Under the pieces are notes generated by a model that saw only the letters and a program-made list of their open reading frames with translations, did no database searches and was not told where the DNA came from. A stretch of DNA of 64,000 nucleotides, taken from assembly GCA_027485675.1 (NCBI GenBank), contig JAIXQP010000006.1:186001-250000 (forward strand). Reading direction: 5' to 3'. The stretch is from Terriglobales bacterium (GTDB taxonomy: Bacteria > Acidobacteriota > Terriglobia > Bryobacterales > Bryobacteraceae). Positions 36,694 to 44,505 of this stretch are shown one piece after another. Both the position numbers and the translations under genes were made by a program. How positions within the stretch are numbered: position 1 is the first letter of the stretch; each line of letters starts with the position of its first letter.

Positions 36694-39600
36694 CTAGAAG
36701 TAATACTTCAGACCAAGTTGCATGTTGCGGGGACCGACGCCGTTGCGCAGACCCGTGATCTGCCCGAAGTCGACCGCGCCAAAGTTGAGAGCCGGGTCGC
36801 CAAACATCGGGGTGTTGGTGAAGTTGGTCGCTTCGAGACGGATCTCGAGTCGCTGGCCTTCCTTCACCACGATGCTCTTCAACATGGCCGCGTCCAGGGT
36901 CTTGATTCCGGGTCCACGGTAGTTGAGGTTGCGGGGCGCGGAGCCTGGAACGTCCGCCAAGGGCTGCGAGAATGCCGCCCGGTTGAAGTACCCGTTGAGA
37001 CGGTCCTGCACGCGGCCCGAGGTGCTGGGGTCGCCGATCAGGTTCGGACGCTGGGTGCCGTCCCAAATGGCGCCACCGGACTGGTTAACCTGCAGGGGCA
37101 TGCCGCTCTGCATGAGCAACATTCCGCTGAGGTCCCAGCCGCCGACAAACCAGTTGAGAACGCGGTTCATGTTCGAACCGATCGCCCGGCCGCGGCCGAA
37201 GGGCAGTTCGTAGGAACCGGTCATCACGAAGCGGTTGGCCACGTCATGCGAGGAGAGCGCGCGCTCGCCGCGAAGGTCCCAAATGTTCTGCAGCGTGGTC
37301 GATCCGCCCAGCCAGGAAACGTTGCCCGAGCTGTGCGAAACGTTGTCGATCATCTTCGACCAGGTGTAGTGGGTGAGCAGCGTCAGGCCTTGGCTGAAGC
37401 GGCGTTCCAACTTGAGCTGGAGGGCATGATAGTTCGAGTCGCCACGAGCCGGTTCGGCGGTGCCGACGCTCGTGCCATCGAAGTGCGGCATCGGACGCAG
37501 GGTGCGAACACGGGTGATGTTCGGCTGGCTCAACGGAGAACGCGCGTCGGTGATCTGTCCGAAGAACGGGTTCGGCACGAGCGCGTTGAGAGCGGTACGG
37601 CCAAGCGACCAATACTGGGGGTTCAACGGCGAAAGCGTCGTGATCGGCATGAAGAGATGGGTACCCCGGCTGCCGGTGTAGTTGATTTCGAGCACGGACT
37701 GCTGGGCCAGTTCGCGCTGAATGGAGAGGTTCCACGAGTGGTACTCGGGGTTCCGGTTGTAGTCACGAACGATGGTGCCGGTACCAAAACCGATCAGAGT
37801 GTTGTCACCCTGGCTGCGGCCCGGGGGCAGCAGCACGCCGTTCGGGAACGGGTTGTTGAGCTGCGTGTTGAGCGTCGCGTTCGAGTCCTGGGTCCAGATG
37901 GCCGGCGAGTTGATCGTGAAGCCGGTACCGGGACGGCCGAACACCGTCGCACGAGAGAGCGTATAGAAGAGGCCGTAGCCGGAGCGGATGGCCGTCTTCG
38001 GGTTCAGCGCATAAGCGAAGCCGATGCGCGGCTGCCAGTTGTTCATGTCAGCGTCAAACGGCGAACGGTTCTTGTCGTCGACGAACTTAATGACGCCGCG
38101 GGTGTCGTAGCCGGTGGCCTTGATCGAAGACTGCGCGTCAAGATCCCAGTAGCTGTAGCGGTTCTGGGTTTCCCAGCGCGGCACGTCGAAGTCGTAGCGC
38201 ACACCGAGGTTGATGGTCAGCTTGTTGGTGATCTTCCAGTCGTCCTGGAGGTAGAAGCCCCAGTAGGCGGAGCGGGAGAACGCCTTCGGTTCGATGTGGT
38301 AGTTGCTGCCCGTGGTCCAGCCCAACAGCATCGTAGCCAAACCGTTGCCCTGGTTGCCGGGGCAGGTGAACCGGTCGGCACACGTGGCGCTGCGCGCGAA
38401 GCTGAAGTTGCCGGAGGGGAAGCCCGGCTGCAGATAGTCGAGACGGTTGTAACGACGCTCGCCGCCGGCCTTGATGTTGTGGCCGCCGATCATCTTCGTC
38501 ATCGAGCCCGACCAGTGGTGGACGGCTTCCTGACGATCCATGATCCAGTACCCTTCCGTACCCCACTCGCGGAAGCCTTCCGGACCGAAACGGGGGAAGA
38601 CGAGGTTGGTCGCGTTGTCCTTGATGTTGGAAGCGAAGCCAAGCGAGGTGGGATCAAACGTGTCAAAGAACGGGTTACGCCCGAAGTTCGAGTAAGTGTA
38701 GCCGTAGCGGAAGACGAACAGCGTGGTCGCGTTCGCCACGTGGGTGAAATCGCCGACCATGGACTGCGTCCGGGTGAAACTGGGGCCGCCGGTGAAGTAG
38801 GCCGGGTTGCCGTCGCCGAACAGGTTCGGATTGGCGCCGTCGTTCATCTGCTTGCTCCAGCGGCCGCTGATGCGGTTGTTCTGGTTGAAGTTGTGGTCAC
38901 CCTTAGCGGTGATCTGGTGCGACTTGCTCGTGTTAATGCCCTGGTTGAACCAGTTGTTCGCGTTCGTGAAGGCCGCGCCCTGCTGGTTCGGAGCCGGCAG
39001 GAACGTGAGCGCCCGGACGGCCAACGGGTTCATCCGTGACGCGGGGACGATGTTGCCGGCCAGGGGCTGACGCGTGATGACGCCGGCGGCATTCGTGATG
39101 GTATTGAACGGATCGTAGATCTGCATCAACTGGCCGGAGGCGTTGAAGGTCTGCGAGAAGTCACCGCGGCGCTGCTCCGCCGTAGGCAGGCTGGCCTGCT
39201 GGCTGGTGGGGCTCTCCTGCGTGGTGTACTCGTAGGCGCCGAAGAAGAACGTTTTGTTCTTGATCACCGGTCCGCCGATCACACCGCCGTACTGGTCGCG
39301 GTGAAACGCCGGGATGGCCCGGCCAGCGCGATTGGAGAACCAATCGTTAGCGTTCAGTGCGGCATCGCGCATGAAGTAGTAGCCGGTGCCGTGCAGATCG
39401 TTGGTGCCGGAGCGGGTCACCATGTTCACGACGGCGCCGCCGGTCTGGCCGTACTCCGCCGAGAAGAAGTTGGTCTGCATCTTGAACTCCTGCACCGCGT
39501 CCACCGACGGGGAGAATTTCAAGTCGGAGATGCCGGAATTCTGCTCAACGGTGGTAACGGTCGCGCCGTCGATCAGCACGTCCGAGGTAGAGTTGCGCGA

Positions 39601-40140
39601 GCCGTTCGCGCTGAAGTTCGTATTGCTGTCACCACGGCGGCCGCCCGAGCCGACGACGCCGGGCGTGAGGTACGCCAAGCTCATCGAGTTCCGGGCGAGG
39701 TTCGGCAACTGGAGAATGTACTTGTTGTCGATCACCTGACCGAGGTTCGAAATGGTCGTGTTGACCAGAGACGCGGATCCTTGCACTTCGACCGTAGTGG
39801 TGACGTCGCCCACTTGCAGTTGCGCCGCAATGGAGCGCTGTTCCTGCACGGCGACGCTGAAGGCGGCACTCTGGAATTTCTTGAAGCCCGGGGCTTCCAC
39901 AACGAGGGAATAATTGCCCGGAGGCAACGCAGTCACGACGAAACGGCCCGAGCCATCGGCTACGGTCCGAAACGTGGTTCCGCGATCCCGATCCGTGACG
40001 ACGATCTTTGCTGCCCCAACGACAGCTCCGGTTTCATCGGTCACAGTGCCGTTCACGCTCCCTGTGAACGACTGTCCAAACAGGCTTGACGTGAGCCAGA
40101 GGGCTAGCACGGCCAGCCAAGCAACTTTGCTTGTTTTCAA
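36694..40140 (-). CDS. Oar-like TonB-dependent outer-membrane receptor with carboxypeptidase-regulatory N-terminus
   Basis: 1148 residues from a TTG at 40140. TTG is chosen because the only clear Shine-Dalgarno (GGGAGG) lies just before it and the product then begins with a clean signal peptide (KTSKVAWLAVLALWLTSSLF); ATG codons further upstream lie at or before the predicted transcript start. The Ig-like regulatory domain spans ~27-115 (VNGTVTDETGAVVGAAKIVV). The plug covers ~170-260 (NSTSDVLIDGATVTTVEQNS, FFSAEYGQTGGAVVNMVTRS), then the barrel runs to LGLKYYF. It is the same length as the receptor at 12283 but clearly diverged. Transcribed alone, with promoter at 40187-40214 and terminator at 36641. 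Confidence 0.93.
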   Translation of the reverse strand: MKTSKVAWLAVLALWLTSSLFGQSFTGSVNGTVTDETGAVVGAAKIVVTDRDRGTTFRTVADGSGRFVVTALPPGNYSLVVEAPGFKKFQSAAFSVAVQEQRSIAAQLQVGDVTTTVEVQGSASLVNTTISNLGQVIDNKYILQLPNLARNSMSLAYLTPGVVGSGGRRGDSNTNFSANGSRNSTSDVLIDGATVTTVEQNSGISDLKFSPSVDAVQEFKMQTNFFSAEYGQTGGAVVNMVTRSGTNDLHGTGYYFMRDAALNANDWFSNRAGRAIPAFHRDQYGGVIGGPVIKNKTFFFGAYEYTTQESPTSQQASLPTAEQRRGDFSQTFNASGQLMQIYDPFNTITNAAGVITRQPLAGNIVPASRMNPLAVRALTFLPAPNQQGAAFTNANNWFNQGINTSKSHQITAKGDHNFNQNNRISGRWSKQMNDGANPNLFGDGNPAYFTGGPSFTRTQSMVGDFTHVANATTLFVFRYGYTYSNFGRNPFFDTFDPTSLGFASNIKDNATNLVFPRFGPEGFREWGTEGYWIMDRQEAVHHWSGSMTKMIGGHNIKAGGERRYNRLDYLQPGFPSGNFSFARSATCADRFTCPGNQGNGLATMLLGWTTGSNYHIEPKAFSRSAYWGFYLQDDWKITNKLTINLGVRYDFDVPRWETQNRYSYWDLDAQSSIKATGYDTRGVIKFVDDKNRSPFDADMNNWQPRIGFAYALNPKTAIRSGYGLFYTLSRATVFGRPGTGFTINSPAIWTQDSNATLNTQLNNPFPNGVLLPPGRSQGDNTLIGFGTGTIVRDYNRNPEYHSWNLSIQRELAQQSVLEINYTGSRGTHLFMPITTLSPLNPQYWSLGRTALNALVPNPFFGQITDARSPLSQPNITRVRTLRPMPHFDGTSVGTAEPARGDSNYHALQLKLERRFSQGLTLLTHYTWSKMIDNVSHSSGNVSWLGGSTTLQNIWDLRGERALSSHDVANRFVMTGSYELPFGRGRAIGSNMNRVLNWFVGGWDLSGMLLMQSGMPLQVNQSGGAIWDGTQRPNLIGDPSTSGRVQDRLNGYFNRAAFSQPLADVPGSAPRNLNYRGPGIKTLDAAMLKSIVVKEGQRLEIRLEATNFTNTPMFGDPALNFGAVDFGQITGLRNGVGPRNMQLGLKYYF

Positions 40141-40158
40141 AAGAGACCTCCCTATTTC

Positions 40159-40177
40159 CGTTAACACCTTGTTAACG
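40159..40177. promoter_or_regulatory. perfect inverted repeat in the leader of the Oar-like gene
   Basis: CGTTAAC and GTTAACG flank a 5-bp centre (7-bp arms), between the predicted -10 (40187) and the TTG start (40140). It could be a repressor site or a small leader hairpin. Confidence 0.5.
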
Positions 40178-40186
40178 ATGTCAGGC

Positions 40187-40214
40187 ATCATATAACAAAA
40201 TTTCGCAATCGCAA
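40187..40214 (-). promoter_or_regulatory. sigma-70-type promoter of the Oar-like gene
   Basis: Reverse strand: TTGCGA (-35, 40214-40209), 16-bp spacer, TATGAT (-10, 40192-40187). It gives a leader of about 40 nt with a Shine-Dalgarno sequence, unlike the leaderless genes nearby. Confidence 0.55.
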
Positions 40215-40265
40215 ACCCGTACCCCAAACCGCTTAGAACAGGGCATTCCCACCGGTGAGGAGTGG

Positions 40266-40274
40266 TGATACGCT
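40266..40274 (+). promoter_or_regulatory. extended -10 (TGATACGCT) of the enolase-family/TIM-barrel/MFS operon
   Basis: Hexamer TACGCT (40269-40274) ends 8 nt before the ATG at 40283. No Shine-Dalgarno sequence lies in the short leader. Confidence 0.5.
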
Positions 40275-40282
40275 ACGGCGCG

Positions 40283-41566
40283 ATGCCCCTTTCTTCGCGC
40301 TCAAACCGCAGACAACTCTTCCGCCTCGCGCTGGGCGCCGCGGCGGGAAACTGGCTCAGCCGCTACGCGGCTGTGGCCGCTCCGTACGCGGGCGCCGTGA
40401 AGATCACGGCTATCAAAGCGCTGCAACTCGACTTTCAATTCGACGGCTGCCTGATCAAGATCGAGACGGACAAGGGTCTGGTTGGGTACGGCGAAACGGG
40501 AACCAATGCGGCCATGGCGCGCACCCACATCGACCACCTGACCAGCGGCGCCTTCCCCGGCGCGGCCCGGTACACCGGCGGGCCCGCCGGCCTGATCGGC
40601 GCCGACCCGCTCGCCATCGAAAAGCACTTCTACCGCATGACCTCGCTGCAGCATCCCTACATGGCCCTGGTAGGAACGTTGAGCGGCATCGACATCGCCT
40701 TATGGGATCTGGCCGGCAAGATCACCGGGCAGCCGGTTTATAAGCTGCTCGGCGGGCCTTTCCGCGACGGGTGCCGCATGTATTCGCACGGCGACTCGCT
40801 CAAGGACATGCACGACAAAGGGGCCTGCCGCGCGTGGGTGGACGAGATGAAGGCGCAGCCGGAGGGCTTCAACTTTTTCAAGTTCAATATCGACCAGGCC
40901 TTCGCGGTGGAGCGCCCATTCCATCCCACCGTCACGAGCGAGGAGATGCGGAAACTCTATCGCGGCTACGCCAACGTGCGCGAGGCCGCCGGCGATGCGT
41001 TTGACCTCGGCGTAGCCTGCCATGGGGAGTTCGATACGCCAAGCGGCATCGCCATTGCGCGTGCCGTGGAACCGCTGCAGGTGGCCTTCGTCGAAGACCC
41101 GCTGAACACGCACTACCATGAGGGTTGGGCCGCTGTGCGCAAGGCGACGCGCGTGCCCCTGTTGACCGGCGAAAAGCTCGAACTGCTGCGCGAGTTCAAG
41201 CCCTTTCTCGATACGCAGGCCGTGGAGATCATCCATCCGGATGTCTCATTTGCCGGCGGCCTCACCGGCTGCCGCAAGATCGCGGACTACGCGGCGTTGA
41301 CCCGCACGCCCGTGGCGCTCCACAACGTGGGGACGCTGGTGCGGACGTATGCTTCGGCCCACCTGTCGATGGCCATCCAGAACTTCTACCGCTCGGAAAG
41401 CTGGCTCGGGCGGCCCGGCCGTTTGCGCGAGCAGATGACCAAAGGCGAGCCGCCGGTAGTGCGGGGCGGCATCCTGCGGGTGCCGGACAAACCAGGGCTG
41501 GGACTCGACATCGACGACGGGTTCTTGCGCACGCATATGGCGAAGGGAGAGACTTGGTGGGGATGA
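40283..41566 (+). CDS. Tat-exported mandelate racemase/muconate lactonizing enzyme-like protein (enolase superfamily)
   Basis: 427 residues from the ATG at 40283. A twin-arginine signal (SNRRQLFRLALGAAAGNWLS) is followed by the MR_MLE N-terminal domain (~45-155; LVGYGETGTNAAMARTHIDH, ALWDLAGKITGQPVYKLLGG) and the catalytic barrel. Metal-ligand positions are visible around FDLGVACHGEFD, VAFVEDPLN and LTGEKLELLREF, and a VALHNVG segment supplies a barrel-end His. Family members dehydrate or epimerise sugar acids. The next gene starts within its stop codon (ATGA), and an ACS-type MFS transporter follows, pointing to an acid-sugar pathway with a periplasmic step. Confidence 0.9.
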   Translation: MPLSSRSNRRQLFRLALGAAAGNWLSRYAAVAAPYAGAVKITAIKALQLDFQFDGCLIKIETDKGLVGYGETGTNAAMARTHIDHLTSGAFPGAARYTGGPAGLIGADPLAIEKHFYRMTSLQHPYMALVGTLSGIDIALWDLAGKITGQPVYKLLGGPFRDGCRMYSHGDSLKDMHDKGACRAWVDEMKAQPEGFNFFKFNIDQAFAVERPFHPTVTSEEMRKLYRGYANVREAAGDAFDLGVACHGEFDTPSGIAIARAVEPLQVAFVEDPLNTHYHEGWAAVRKATRVPLLTGEKLELLREFKPFLDTQAVEIIHPDVSFAGGLTGCRKIADYAALTRTPVALHNVGTLVRTYASAHLSMAIQNFYRSESWLGRPGRLREQMTKGEPPVVRGGILRVPDKPGLGLDIDDGFLRTHMAKGETWWG

Positions 41567-42489
41567 CTCTGACACGACGGGAATTCGGAATGATGGCCGC
41601 CGCGGCGGCGACGGCATCGGCCAAGCCAAGCTCTAAGTTCGGCGGCGTACAGATCGGCGCGATCACCTACTGCTTCCGCTCGCTGCCGAGTTCGGCGCCG
41701 GACCTGCTGCGGTACTGCACGGAACTGGGCATCAGCTCGGTTGAGTTGATGGGCGACGCCGCGGAGTCCTTCGCCGGGGCGCCGCAGATGCGCGGGCCCG
41801 CCTTCGCCGGCCGGCAGATGACGCCGGAGCGGCAGGCGGCCATGAAGAAACTGGCCGCCGAACGGACGCAATGGCGGACCTCCGTCTCGATGGACAAGTA
41901 CAAGGAGTTGCGGAAGCTCTTCAACGCAGGCGGGGTGGACATCGCGATCGTGAAACTGGGGCTGACCGCGGAGATGGGCGACGCCGAGTATGACTACGTC
42001 TTCAACGTGGCCAAGGCGCTGGGCGCGCGGAGCGTGACGATGGAGTTGCCGAAGGAGTCGTCGCTGACGCAGCGCATTGGCGAGTTCGCGGCCAAGCACA
42101 AGATCTACGCCGGGTATCACAACCACATGCAGGTGAACGAGCAGAGCTGGGAGACGGCGCTGGCGCAGTCGAAGTACAACAGCATAAACCTGGACGTGGG
42201 CCACTTCACGGCGGCCATCAACAAGTCCCCGATTCCGTTCATCAAGGCCAACGCGGCGCGGATCACAAGCTTCCACTTGAAGGACCGGCGCTACGGCAAC
42301 GAAGGCGCCGACAACCTGCCGTGGGGCCAAGGCAGCACCCCGATCAAGGAGGTGCTGCAGTTGATGAAGAAAGAAAAGTACACGTGGCCGGCCAACATTG
42401 AACTCGAGTACGCCATCGGCGAAGGCACCACCGTGATGGCCGAAATGAAGAAGTGCCTGGACTACTGCCGTACCGCCCTGGCCGGATAA
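41563..42489 (+). CDS. Tat-exported xylose isomerase-like TIM-barrel (sugar phosphate isomerase/epimerase family)
   Basis: 308 residues from the ATG at 41563, which overlaps the upstream TGA; a much longer in-frame extension back to 41125 lies inside the enolase-family gene and is rejected. A twin-arginine signal (LTRREFGMMAAAAATASA) precedes an AP-endonuclease-2 type barrel. Metal-binding residues are visible at ISSVELMGD, KIYAGYHNHMQV, NLDVGHFTAA, ITSFHLKDR and IELEY. It probably isomerises or epimerises a sugar or cyclitol in the periplasm. The following MFS gene starts directly after its stop. Confidence 0.9.
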   Translation: MTLTRREFGMMAAAAATASAKPSSKFGGVQIGAITYCFRSLPSSAPDLLRYCTELGISSVELMGDAAESFAGAPQMRGPAFAGRQMTPERQAAMKKLAAERTQWRTSVSMDKYKELRKLFNAGGVDIAIVKLGLTAEMGDAEYDYVFNVAKALGARSVTMELPKESSLTQRIGEFAAKHKIYAGYHNHMQVNEQSWETALAQSKYNSINLDVGHFTAAINKSPIPFIKANAARITSFHLKDRRYGNEGADNLPWGQGSTPIKEVLQLMKKEKYTWPANIELEYAIGEGTTVMAEMKKCLDYCRTALAG

Positions 42490-43683
42490 ATGGAACGCCG
42501 CTGGGTTGTTCTGGGCCTGCTGTTTCTGGGCGTTGTCATCAGCTACATGGACCGCGGCAATCTCAGCATTGCCGCGGTGCCGATCATGAAGGAGTTCGGA
42601 TTGACGCCTGCCCAAATGGGCCTGCTGCTTTCGAGCTTCTTCTGGACCTATGCGACGTTTCAGGTGCCCGGCGGGGCGCTGCTTGATAAGTTCGGCATCC
42701 GGAAGTTGTATGCGGGCGCGTTCCTCGTCTGGTGTCTGGCATCGGCGGCGATCGGCTGGGCGCGTTCGTTTGAAGAGGTGCTGGCGCTGCGACTCGTGCT
42801 GGGGATGGGCGAAGCGATTGCGCCGCTCGCCAGCATGTCGTTCATCAAGCAGAACTTTGACGAGCGGGAGCAGGGATTGCCGACGGCGATCTACGTGGCA
42901 GGCTTAACGATGGGCCCGGCGCTCGGGGCCTTGATTGGTTCCTCGCTAATCGAGTGGCTGGGTTGGCGGGCGATGTTTATCGTCACCGGCCTGGGCGGAT
43001 GCCTATGGGTGTTGCCGTGGTGGCTCCTGGCGCCTACGGGCGGCGCCGCGGCAGCCAGCAAGGTGGAGGGCTCCTTACTCGATTTCCTGAAGGCGCCCGT
43101 GGCCTGGGGACTTTCGCTCAGCGTTTTCTTTTACTCCTACTTCTGGTACTTCGTGCTGACGTGGATTCCCGCCTACCTGATGCAGGCGCACGATTTTCCG
43201 AACCTGAAGATGGGCGTGACCATGGCGCTGCCGCTGGGCGGCATGGCGCTCGTGAACCTGGCGGGCGGGGCGTGGGCGGACCGCGTCTTGAAAGGCGCGG
43301 CGGAACCGCTCGCTTTGCGCAGGCGATTCGTCTGCGTCGGCTTCGGGCTGGCGTCCATTCTGATGGGGCTCGTATGGGTGGACAAGGGCGGGCCGGTAAT
43401 CTGGGTGCTGCTCGCCTCGCTGATGGGCGTGGGGATCGGCGCGGGGAACTACTGGGCGATGTCGCAGGCGGCGGTTCCGCGGGCGCTGGTGGGCCGGGCG
43501 CTCGGGTTCCAGAACATGGTGGCGCAGTTGGCGGGAGCACTGGCGCCGCTCGCCACGGGCTATCTGCTGGGCAATGGGCAGGACTATACCGTGGCGATCC
43601 TGGTAGCGGGCGCTTGCCCGCTGGTGGCGATCGGCGCGCTGCTGCTCTTCGTTAGAAGCGGCAGGCGGCCGGATCCGGCTTGA
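42490..43683 (+). CDS. MFS transporter, ACS (anion:cation symporter) family
   Basis: 397 residues, twelve predicted helices. The first helix ends SYMDRGNLSIA, the ACS signature (N/S-Y-x-D-R). LLSSFFWTYATFQVPGGALL and GMGEAIAPLASMSFIKQNF are typical of hexuronate/galactonate transporters. It begins immediately after the TIM-barrel stop, so it is cotranscribed with the two Tat enzymes and probably imports their product. The last 32 bp overlap the convergent DUF1080 gene. Confidence 0.92.
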   Translation: MERRWVVLGLLFLGVVISYMDRGNLSIAAVPIMKEFGLTPAQMGLLLSSFFWTYATFQVPGGALLDKFGIRKLYAGAFLVWCLASAAIGWARSFEEVLALRLVLGMGEAIAPLASMSFIKQNFDEREQGLPTAIYVAGLTMGPALGALIGSSLIEWLGWRAMFIVTGLGGCLWVLPWWLLAPTGGAAAASKVEGSLLDFLKAPVAWGLSLSVFFYSYFWYFVLTWIPAYLMQAHDFPNLKMGVTMALPLGGMALVNLAGGAWADRVLKGAAEPLALRRRFVCVGFGLASILMGLVWVDKGGPVIWVLLASLMGVGIGAGNYWAMSQAAVPRALVGRALGFQNMVAQLAGALAPLATGYLLGNGQDYTVAILVAGACPLVAIGALLLFVRSGRRPDPA

Positions 43684-44485
43684 GCAAGTAGGCCTTGTAG
43701 TTCTTCGCTTTTTTGTCCATGCAGCCGACGAGGTTGAGCATCTCTACTTTACGGAACTGCACCGGGTGGCTTTCGCTCTGGAGCGAGATGGAGCCGGACT
43801 CGAGCAGCTTCCCGTCGGTCTTGACGGCGGGATCGTGGTTGGAGACATTGCCGCCGCCAATCTGCGGGCGCTCGTACTTCAAGACGGACTGGCCGTTGAT
43901 GAAGTGCTCAATGGACTCGGAGCCTTTCACGAGCACCTCCGCCTGCACCCACTGGTCGCCGTCGAAGGTTGGCGAGGACGAGTTGAGGCAATGGGCGGTG
44001 AAGAGCTTGCCGTCACGTTCCACATTCGTGCCGGGCGTGCAGAGATTGCCCGTGGTGCGGGGGCCTTTGCCGAGGCCGCCGAGGAGTTGGACTTCGATGG
44101 AGATGGGGAAGTCCTGATCCTTTTGCATCGTGGAAGCGGGCTGGCCGTGGACCATGATGCCGCTGTTGCGCGTGGCCCAGCCGGGGCCTTCGTTGGACTG
44201 ATTGCCGATGAAGCGATACTCGAGACGAACGCGGTAGTAGGAGAACGAGTCTTTGTAGAAGATGTGGCCGAAGCGCTGGTTGAACTTGTCGTAGCCTTCG
44301 TAGCCGACCGTCAGGTAACCGTCCTGCACGCGGAAGGTGTTGGCAAAGTTCTCCCCCACCGGGTAGCCGGTAATCTTCGGGGTCCATCCGGTGAGGTCCC
44401 GGCCGTTGAACAGCGGGATCCAATCTTTGGCGGACTGCGCGAACGCAGGAATGGCAATCAGGGCAAGCAGAGCGAATGGCTTCAC
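43652..44485 (-). CDS. secreted DUF1080 (3-keto-disaccharide hydrolase-like) protein
   Basis: 277 residues, GTG start at 44485. The signal peptide MKPFALLALIAIPAFAQ is followed by the DUF1080 concanavalin-like jelly roll: WIPLFNGRDLTGWTPKI, NSGIMVHGQPASTMQKDQDF, GSISLQSESHPVQFRKVEML. The domain is common in Planctomycetes, Acidobacteria and Bacteroidetes; some members hydrolyse 3-keto-glycosides, others have no shown activity. It is the last gene of the five-gene secreted set but also has its own TATACT box 7 nt upstream, so it may be made independently. The C-terminus has two Cys (GCMDKKAKNY...AACRF). Confidence 0.9.
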   Translation of the reverse strand: MKPFALLALIAIPAFAQSAKDWIPLFNGRDLTGWTPKITGYPVGENFANTFRVQDGYLTVGYEGYDKFNQRFGHIFYKDSFSYYRVRLEYRFIGNQSNEGPGWATRNSGIMVHGQPASTMQKDQDFPISIEVQLLGGLGKGPRTTGNLCTPGTNVERDGKLFTAHCLNSSSPTFDGDQWVQAEVLVKGSESIEHFINGQSVLKYERPQIGGGNVSNHDPAVKTDGKLLESGSISLQSESHPVQFRKVEMLNLVGCMDKKAKNYKAYLLKPDPAACRF

Positions 44486-44492
44486 GCTTGCG

Positions 44493-44498
44493 AGTATA
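44493..44498 (-). promoter_or_regulatory. -10 (TATACT) directly before the DUF1080 gene
   Basis: The reverse-strand TATACT ends 7 nt before the GTG start, in the 20-nt gap after the DUF1501 stop. It would give a leaderless internal transcript. Confidence 0.5.
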
Positions 44499-44505
44499 CA
44501 GAATC

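Noticed and set aside
36718-39039. 773-residue forward frame opposite the second Oar-like gene
   Set aside because: Low-complexity Val/Gly/Arg shadow composition; the reverse frame encodes the receptor with clear domains.
40262-40282. GTG start 21 nt upstream for the enolase-family protein
   Set aside because: The upstream codons overlap the -10 box TGATACGCT; the ATG at 40283 follows it at the spacing seen for other leaderless genes.
41125-41562. Long N-terminal extension of the TIM-barrel gene inside the enolase-family gene
   Set aside because: The ATG at 41563 gives a clean Tat signal and an ATGA overlap; the extension is an Arg/Ala-rich shadow.
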